This document shows positions 6,440-11,262 of a stretch of DNA of 11,262 nucleotides, one piece after another (within the stretch, counting starts at the first letter, position 1; every line of letters starts with the position of its first letter). The position numbers were made by a program, and so were the translations under genes. The stretch is from Deltaproteobacteria bacterium. GTDB lineage: Bacteria > Desulfobacterota > DSM-4660 > Desulfatiglandales > HGW-15. Below the pieces are notes generated by a model. That model was not told the DNA's origin, made no database searches, and saw only the letters and a program-made list of their open reading frames with translations. The stretch is from positions 1 through 11,262 of the forward strand of contig JAHECH010000071.1 of NCBI GenBank assembly GCA_024641835.1, in the 5' to 3' direction.

Positions 6440-6790
6440 TCGAAACTCAAGAAACTTGGATAAACCTTGGGTGAAGCGAAGCTGATTTTCCAATCTACCC
6501 TGGAGGACCCTTGAGAATTCTGTCTCTTGAGATGCTTGGTCCGGTTCTTGCGCAGACCTCAAGGTGATCTCAGAGATTCTGTTCAAACATTCTCTCCCTC
6601 CTCCCGATTTTCATCGCAGGCCTCACATTCCTTTGTCCCAAACCTCACACATCTCGCCTCTCATGTCCTTCGTGCCCCCTATCGGTTTTCTCCGTGGTTT
6701 TGCCTTTCCTCCTTTCGTGATCTCGGTATTGGCCGCGTGCCGCCTGCCCAACCCACTGAATTGCGGCCCATCAACGTTCTGGCCAAAAAA
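6440..6790. other. Long stretch with no supportable gene
   Basis: Several frames are open here on both strands, but none has a good ribosome binding site, recognisable domain or natural-looking composition. The plus strand is pyrimidine-rich (for example CTCTCCCTCCTCCC near 6593-6606). I see no tRNA, rRNA or clear terminator. It may be decayed sequence between the ParA unit and the osmotic-stress region. Confidence 0.4.
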
Positions 6791-6792
6791 GG

Positions 6793-6820
6793 TTGACAAG
6801 AGCAAAGAGGATAATATACT
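6793..6820 (+). promoter_or_regulatory. Strong sigma-70 promoter
   Basis: A perfect -35 box TTGACA (6793-6798) and TATACT (6815-6820) are separated by 16 bases. This is the best promoter match in the window and points toward the small membrane ORF and the otsB/mscS/GT20 genes. Transcription should begin near 6827, inside the adjacent palindrome. Confidence 0.7.
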
Positions 6821-6822
6821 GT

Positions 6823-6842
6823 GTAAGTAATCGATTACTTAC
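6823..6842. promoter_or_regulatory. Perfect 20-bp palindromic operator at the start site
   Basis: GTAAGTAATCGATTACTTAC is perfectly self-complementary and covers the expected transcription start of the promoter at 6793-6820. A dimeric repressor bound here would block initiation. The AGTAAT...ATTACT style is common for TetR-family operators, but no such regulator is encoded in the window. At the transcript's 5' end it could also form a short hairpin. Confidence 0.65.
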
Positions 6843-6893
6843 TTTATTAAATTTTTTCGAGAAGTGAGAAAATGAGTCAAGAGGACTAGGCAA

Positions 6894-6910
6894 CTCCTGA
6901 AAAACAGGAG
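6894..6910 (+). promoter_or_regulatory. Hairpin sequestering the Shine-Dalgarno
   Basis: CTCCTG (6894-6899) pairs perfectly with CAGGAG (6905-6910) around an AAAAA loop. The 3' arm contains the AGGAG ribosome binding site for the ATG at 6917 (6-base spacing). Folding would hide the site, so translation of the small ORF may be conditional. No U-run follows, so it is not a terminator. Confidence 0.45.
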
Positions 6911-6916
6911 CTCAAA

Positions 6917-7027
6917 ATGAAGAGTGGAGGGCGGATTGAGCAATTTCTCATGATAGATGGGGGCATTCTCGCGCTAATTGGCCTCATCTTTGGTATCATA
7001 GCGATGCTTGATAGGTACGTCCTGTAG
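6917..7027 (+). CDS. Putative 36-residue single-span membrane peptide
   Basis: ATG at 6917 follows AGGAG with 6-base spacing. The 36-residue product has a short polar N-terminus (about 1-14) and one hydrophobic span (about 15-30, GGILALIGLIFGIIAM) ending in DRYVL before a TAG stop at 7025-7027. After that stop the same frame continues for 16 codons as another hydrophobic segment (LGIGFSIVMLLG) to TAA at 7076-7078. It could be a true micro-protein, a two-span protein broken by a nonsense mutation, or a case of UAG readthrough. It lies about 90 bases downstream of the strong promoter and ahead of otsB. No family is recognised. Confidence 0.4.
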   Translation: MKSGGRIEQFLMIDGGILALIGLIFGIIAMLDRYVL

Positions 7028-7318
7028 CTGGGCATTGGATTTAGTATCGTCATGCTCTTAGGTAACTATGTCCTCTAACCCCAAGGTAGGGATTTCTTCA
7101 TGTCAACGATATGTCGCCTCTCTTGACCTTTATAGGCAGAAGGTCTTAGTGTCTATGGCTTGAAGTTTCCTTGTTTTCCCCTGTATTATCCGATTACGAA
7201 TCCTGCGAGAGACGCACCCGGCAGAGCAGAACCCAGTTTAATTCCCTCCACCCGCTTCCAAGGGGAAGATGGAGTTGGGTTAATCGACAAGCCGCGAATG
7301 GGTAAAAGAGAGGAGAAG

Positions 7319-8119
7319 ATGAAGACTCTTAATCCGAAGGTGAGCCTCGAAGGTTTTTTCGAGCAACTGCACAAGGCTGTTGAGAAGGCACTTCTTCTTG
7401 ATTACGACGGAACTCTCTCTCCATTTCACACGGATCCCAGCAAAGCTTATCCCTATCCCGAAGTCTGCGACGTGATCAACCGCATTAAGGAATCGAGGGA
7501 AGTGCGCGTGGTGATCGTAACGGGACGTTGGATCCAGGACTTGCTTCCTCTACTGAAATTCACGGATCCCCTTGAGATATGGGGTTTGCATGGAATGGAG
7601 AGGCTGAAACCAGACGGGTCTTATGAGCTTGCAGCCATGGAGGAAAAAGCCCTGCTCGGGATCGTTACAGCAGACGAGCAGGTTGAGGCGATGGGTCTCT
7701 CCAGCCGGTGCGAGAAGAAGCCGGGTTGCGTTGCGCTTCATTGGCGGGGAATGAGCGAGAAGAAGGCCCAAGAGATTAGAGACAAAATAAAGCCGGACTG
7801 GACTCTCATGGCCGAAGCCTGGGGACTTGATTTGTTGGAATTTGACGGCGGTCTTGAGTTGAAGGTGCCGGTGCGAAGTAAAGGGGACGCTGTAAAGACG
7901 ATTCTCGATGAAATGGCTCACGATACCGTCGCCGCTTATCTGGGTGACGATCTGACCGATGAAGACGCCTTTGAAGCAATGAAGGGTCGAGGCATAAGCG
8001 TGCTTGTCCGCGAACAGCTGCGACCTACGGCCGCAGATCTCTGGATAAAGCCGCCCGAAGAGTTACTCGCCTTCCTGTCTTCGTGGTTGCCTGCAGAGGA
8101 GAGACATCTTGGGATCTGA
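7319..8119 (+). CDS. otsB: Trehalose-6-phosphate phosphatase
   Basis: This is a 266-residue HAD-superfamily phosphatase. It should remove phosphate from trehalose 6-phosphate to give the compatible solute trehalose. Motif I is LLLDYDGTLSPF, with nucleophile Asp28 and Asp30. Motif II is VVIVTGR, with Thr68. The GLHG motif (89-92), Lys188 in the motif III region and the motif IV acidic group LGDDLTDEDAF (Asp210, Asp211, Asp214) are all present, so it looks active. The frame extends upstream to a TTG at 7160, and ATG 7298 is also possible. ATG 7319 is preferred because GAGAGGAG (7308-7315) lies just upstream and the length then fits bacterial OtsB. A GT20 synthase lies two genes downstream. If that enzyme makes glucosylglycerol phosphate instead, this protein could act on that substrate. 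Confidence 0.92.
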   Translation: MKTLNPKVSLEGFFEQLHKAVEKALLLDYDGTLSPFHTDPSKAYPYPEVCDVINRIKESREVRVVIVTGRWIQDLLPLLKFTDPLEIWGLHGMERLKPDGSYELAAMEEKALLGIVTADEQVEAMGLSSRCEKKPGCVALHWRGMSEKKAQEIRDKIKPDWTLMAEAWGLDLLEFDGGLELKVPVRSKGDAVKTILDEMAHDTVAAYLGDDLTDEDAFEAMKGRGISVLVREQLRPTAADLWIKPPEELLAFLSSWLPAEERHLGI

Positions 8120-8216
8120 GCTCAAGGGAATCAACTCAGCATAAGGGTCAGAAGGATTATTGATCGAAGTTGTTTTGGGAAGGCTTCTTACACAATAGAA
8201 AAAAGGGAGAAGTTCG

Positions 8217-9277
8217 GTGAAAGGATATCTGGAATACTGGGACGGCCTGGGTTGGCTTCTGGCGGTTCTAGCAGTCAGTGTGGCTATCGGTCTTCTCGGA
8301 TACTACCTCGTTTTCATGGTCGTCAGCCGGATGTCCAAGCACACGCCCACCGTCCTGGACGACTCCTTTAGCAAGAATTGCCGCGCTCCGCTCCGAGTCC
8401 TCTTTCCTCTCCTGGCCGTGGCCCTGCTCATCCCCTCCAGTGGGATTTCTGAAGGCACCCTTGAGACCATCAAGCACTGGCTCAGTCTGGGAGTCATCGG
8501 CTCCATAGCTTGGTTGCTCGTTCGGGGGACAAATGTTCTGGATGATTTCGTCCTGGACCGGTTCAAAATTGATGCGAAGGATAACCTGAAAGCGAGAAGG
8601 ATTTACACGCAACTTCAGATTTTCAAGAAGATGGCGATGTTTGTTGTGGGTCTTCTCGCTTTCGCAACCATGCTGATGACTTTTGACAGGGTCAGACAGG
8701 TGGGACGACCATTCTCGCATCCGCTGGCATCGTGGGTATCGTCGTAGGTTTGGCGACCCAGCGGACCATCGGCACCATCTTCGCAGGCCTTCAGATCGCT
8801 ATCACGCAGCCTATCAGGGTGGATGATGTCGTGGTTGTGGAAAACGAATGGGGGCGCATCGAGGAGATTACTTTCACTTACGTGGTGGTTCGCATCTGGG
8901 ATTTGAGGCGCCTCGTCCTGCCTATCACCTATTTCATCGAAAAACCATTCCAGAACTGGACCCGGGTGAGTGCAGACATACTCGGTACAGTTTTTCTTCG
9001 CGTTGATTATACCGTCCCGGTACAGGTGGTGCGGCAGGAGCTGTATGAAATCCTTAAAAACTCGAATCTTTGGGATGGGCGAACCTGGGGGCTTCAAGTG
9101 ACAGACGCCGCGGAGAGCACACTGGAGTTGCGGGCTCTCATGAGTGCGCGGGATGCCTCTGATGCCTGGAATCTGCGTTGCCATGTGAGGGAGAAACTCA
9201 TCGAGTTTTTGCAGAAGACGTATCCCCAAAGCCTCCCCAGGGTTCGTGCACAGGTGATGAACCATGAAGAGGAATAG
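8217..9277 (+). pseudogene. MscS-family mechanosensitive channel, frameshifted
   Basis: Two overlapping frames encode one MscS-type channel of about 353 residues. The first starts at GTG 8217 (AAGGGAG at 8203-8209) and carries four hydrophobic spans (about residues 11-35, 59-76, 87-103 and 139-156). It then loses frame at about 8702-8705 and stops at 8745-8747. The second frame continues with the pore-lining helix (TTILASAGIVGIVVGLATQR), the beta domain (VDDVVVVENEWGRIEEIT) and the cytoplasmic domain to 9277. Adding one base, probably a G in the GGG at 8702-8704, restores a continuous family-like protein (RVRQVG-TTILAS). The second part alone has no good start signal. It is either a recent pseudogene or a sequence error. 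An intact channel would open under membrane tension and release solutes after osmotic downshock, which fits its place between two compatible-solute genes. Confidence 0.85.
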
Positions 9278-9357
9278 CTTCTTCTTTTCAGGGGGAACCT
9301 ATAATTGCAGGTGCCGATCACCTTTCATAAGCTGCTGATCAGGAAAAGGAGGAACCT

Positions 9358-11109
9358 GTGGCAGGGCAAATGAATGATCTCATCATCCTATCAAACAGAG
9401 GTCCCTTCAGCTTCTCAAAGAGGTTTCTTGATGAAGCAAAGGAGTGCTTGAAAAATGGCATACGGCCCAAACCACCGAACTTTGGAGAAGGAGGTCTGGT
9501 CCAAGCGATGTCCAGTCTGCTGAAAAGGGAGACGTGGAATCCCACATGGATTGGTGCCTCCATGGGCGACATGGACATCGACGTGGCAAGGGGGCACTAC
9601 ACCCCGCTATTCATCGGGATGAAGAATGAAGGATGGGCCCCGGAGCACTTCCCACATATAGAGATCGACCAAGACAACCGGATGCGCTTCAGATACAAAG
9701 GATACGACTTCAACATGCGGTTCGTTTTTTTCGATACGAAGCATATGCACAGCTATTACAGCAAGTTTGCCAATGGTTTCCTTTGGCCACTCATGCATCT
9801 GACCAGATCGCCCCTTTTCTACAAGAAAACGAAGACCTTTCCAAGACCTTGTTTTGAGAAAAACGATTTTATTCAGTACATGAGCAGCGGGGTGACTTTT
9901 GCCAATATAATGATTGATGAGATCCGCAAAAGCAAGGACTTCCGCGACGGGGGAAAGGAGGTGATCGTCTGGAACCAGGACTACCATCTGATGCAGATCG
10001 CCGATGTGTCCAGAGCGCTCATTCAAGAAGAGGGTTTTAGTCCTGAAGAAAAAAGGAGAATTTCCATGGGGCATTTCATGCACACCCCTTTCTTCGATAT
10101 CCATGAAATCCAGGGGCTCATCAGGGAAGACAAGAGGGCCCGGGTCAAAGCCCAAAACTCAGACCCCTTCGGGGAGAGTATAGAAACCGTTTTGATGAAG
10201 CTGACCTGGGGGCTCCTTTCCAACGATTTCATCGGATTTCAAACCAAAGAGTATTGCGACAGCTATCTGGAGGCCCTTCAGGAATGGTTTCCTGTTCAGA
10301 TCAAAGTAGTCGATCGGTGTTATGAAATTACCTGTCAGGACCAGGTCACTACTGTCGGAAATTTCCCGATCGGCCTGGATGTGAACAGAATTCTGTCAGA
10401 AGTGTCGGATGGGAAGGTTCTGGAATATGAAACAGAGCAGGGGAACCTGCGTGATAGCATCAGAGACCAGAGGAAGAGCGGCAAGCTGATATTCGGCGGT
10501 CTTGAAAGATGTGATTATACCAAGGGGCTGGTGGAAAGGCTTAACGTCTTTTATCACGCGCTGAACAAGCTTAAGGCGTCCGGACAGGATGCTCTATTAT
10601 ATCAAGTGACAGCCCCGAGCAGGAATGATAACGCGGACTACCGGAATCTTCAGGAGGTTCTGGAACATGATGTCCTGGCTCTCAACAGGAAGCTGGGGGC
10701 GGAGTATGTAATCCATCTTGACAAAGGAATCCCGGTTCCTCAGAATTATCGGTTCATGAGAGAGGTCGACGTGATGCTCGTCACACCCCTGGAGGATGGC
10801 TTGAATCTGGTGGCATTCGAGTACATTTTGTCACAAAAATACAAGGACCCGCGAGAGAGAGGAATGCTCGTGTTAAGCACGAGCGGTGCCTCCAGAGTAC
10901 TTAAGGAGAAAGGGTTCGGGGAAGAAGACGGGATCGTGTACGTCAACCCCATGAAAGCAAAGGAGGGAGGAGAAAGGGTGGTCCAGGCGCTCAAGAAGAA
11001 AAATCGCCTTTCAGAGAAAGTGATCCACTATGTGGAAAGGGAGCGCAAGGTGGATGACTGGGCAAGAAAGAATATCGAGGCGATTTTGAACTGTAGAAAG
11101 GGAGCTTGA
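9358..11109 (+). CDS. GT20 trehalose-6-phosphate synthase-like enzyme
   Basis: This is a 583-residue GT-B retaining glycosyltransferase of family GT20. It should transfer glucose from a nucleotide sugar to glucose 6-phosphate (trehalose-6-phosphate synthase, OtsA) or to glycerol 3-phosphate (glucosylglycerol-phosphate synthase, GgpS). Conserved points are LSNRGP (Arg14), the glycine loop GEGGL (44-47), YYSKFANGFLWP (133-144), NQDYHLM (206-212), GHFMHTPF (238-245), Arg384 and Lys389 in GGLERCDYTKG, and PLEDGLNLVAFEY (477-489, Asp480 and Glu488). The Arg-x4-Lys and Asp-x7-Glu spacings equal those of E. coli OtsA. It is about 100 residues longer than OtsA. The GTG start at 9358 is supported by AAGGAGG (9346-9352, 5-base spacing); ATG 9370 is too far from that site. 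The otsB gene upstream favours trehalose, but substrate choice between OtsA and GgpS is unresolved. Confidence 0.88.
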   Translation: MAGQMNDLIILSNRGPFSFSKRFLDEAKECLKNGIRPKPPNFGEGGLVQAMSSLLKRETWNPTWIGASMGDMDIDVARGHYTPLFIGMKNEGWAPEHFPHIEIDQDNRMRFRYKGYDFNMRFVFFDTKHMHSYYSKFANGFLWPLMHLTRSPLFYKKTKTFPRPCFEKNDFIQYMSSGVTFANIMIDEIRKSKDFRDGGKEVIVWNQDYHLMQIADVSRALIQEEGFSPEEKRRISMGHFMHTPFFDIHEIQGLIREDKRARVKAQNSDPFGESIETVLMKLTWGLLSNDFIGFQTKEYCDSYLEALQEWFPVQIKVVDRCYEITCQDQVTTVGNFPIGLDVNRILSEVSDGKVLEYETEQGNLRDSIRDQRKSGKLIFGGLERCDYTKGLVERLNVFYHALNKLKASGQDALLYQVTAPSRNDNADYRNLQEVLEHDVLALNRKLGAEYVIHLDKGIPVPQNYRFMREVDVMLVTPLEDGLNLVAFEYILSQKYKDPRERGMLVLSTSGASRVLKEKGFGEEDGIVYVNPMKAKEGGERVVQALKKKNRLSEKVIHYVERERKVDDWARKNIEAILNCRKGA

Positions 11110-11149
11110 CCAGCTACGGCACCCTCATGAAAGTTGTCTTATCGGGCTG

Positions 11150-11168
11150 CTGCCCTTGCTTTAAGAGC
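11150..11168 (+). terminator. Weak candidate terminator after the GT20 gene
   Basis: A four-base GC stem (GGGC-tgct-GCCC) about 40 bases past the stop codon is followed by TTGCTTT. The stem is short and the T-tract interrupted, so this is only a suggestion. Confidence 0.2.
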
Positions 11169-11170
11169 TG

Positions 11171-11260
11171 CTACAAGCTCCTGCACAATCCCTTCCCAGC
11201 CATCCCCTCAAGCAATGCCGTGACTTCCGCTTCGGGTCTCCCCGTCTCCCTGGCCATATC
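11171..11260 (-). CDS. Possible 3' end of a convergent gene (partial)
   Basis: On the minus strand a frame open from the right edge reads DMARETGRPEAEVTALLEGM and a few more residues to a TAG at 11173-11171. The helix-turn-helix-like pattern of small and acidic residues looks natural. A different minus-strand frame nearby ends in GIVQELVAALKARAAAR before a TAA, which also looks protein-like, so a frameshift or truncation near 11185-11200 is possible. With under 100 bases visible no family can be named. Confidence 0.3.
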   Translation of the reverse strand, partial: DMARETGRPEAEVTALLEGMAGKGLCRSL

Positions 11261-11262
11261 GG

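Noticed and set aside
7123..7152. TTGACC with a possible -10 box ahead of otsB
   Set aside because: The -10 candidates at 17 or 18 bases match consensus at only about three of six positions, which is too weak to call.
8700..8747. Programmed ribosomal frameshift in the MscS gene
   Set aside because: There is no slippery heptamer or following structure that I can see, and MscS channels are not known to use one. A lost base is simpler.
8615..9265. A 216-codon minus-strand frame opposite the MscS gene
   Set aside because: The plus strand encodes unmistakable MscS pore and cytoplasmic-domain motifs, so the antisense frame is a shadow.
9607..10155. A 182-codon minus-strand frame antisense to the GT20 gene
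   Set aside because: It lies wholly within a gene with clear family motifs, lacks a ribosome binding site and is best explained as a codon-bias shadow.
1..11262. CRISPR array, tRNA or rRNA genes
   Set aside because: No regularly spaced short repeats, cloverleaf pattern with a T-loop signature, or rRNA-like conserved block was found by reading both strands.

Overview
The window looks like a chromosomal segment of a free-living Gram-negative bacterium. GC content is moderate, roughly 50 percent by eye. Gene content (a soluble multi-PAS NarL-type two-component pair, FHA-GAF and MshEN-like signalling proteins, a stand-alone ParA, trehalose genes) would fit the Desulfobacterota or a related deltaproteobacterial group. 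That placement is an impression from protein style; there is no rRNA or marker gene here to prove it.

Left part (1-4085), signalling. A short plus-strand gene encodes a 103-residue protein with two tandem MshEN-like motifs. Facing it on the minus strand are, in transcription order, a soluble PAS-PAS histidine kinase, a NarL/FixJ-family response regulator overlapping the kinase by 4 bases, and, after a 281-base gap, an FHA-GAF protein.

Middle part (4086-6304), repeats and a ParA module. About 760 bases without a convincing gene hold a hairpin resembling the right end of an IS200/IS605-type element, then a 282-base nested inverted-repeat element bounded by perfect 15-base terminal inverted repeats. 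One copy of a repeat of about 64 bases follows. The second copy lies exactly 550 bases further on, so the pair brackets a small 117-residue gene of unknown function. Upstream of that, on the same minus strand, is a ParA/MinD-like ATPase with its own promoter and a perfect 16-base palindrome just upstream of the -35 box.

Control region (6305-7318). After about 350 bases with no supportable gene comes a strong sigma-70-type promoter (TTGACA-N16-TATACT). A perfect 20-base palindrome covers its expected start site and is probably a repressor operator. Downstream is a tiny membrane-protein ORF whose ribosome binding site sits inside a hairpin and whose reading frame continues past a UAG codon into a second hydrophobic segment.

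Right part (7319-11109), osmotic stress. Three plus-strand genes follow: trehalose-6-phosphate phosphatase (otsB), an MscS-family mechanosensitive channel broken by one missing base, and a GT20 glycosyltransferase of the trehalose-6-phosphate synthase/glucosylglycerol-phosphate synthase family. The GT20 enzyme would make the phosphorylated compatible solute and OtsB would dephosphorylate it. The channel, if intact, would release solutes on hypo-osmotic downshock. The right edge may hold the C-terminal end of a convergent minus-strand gene.
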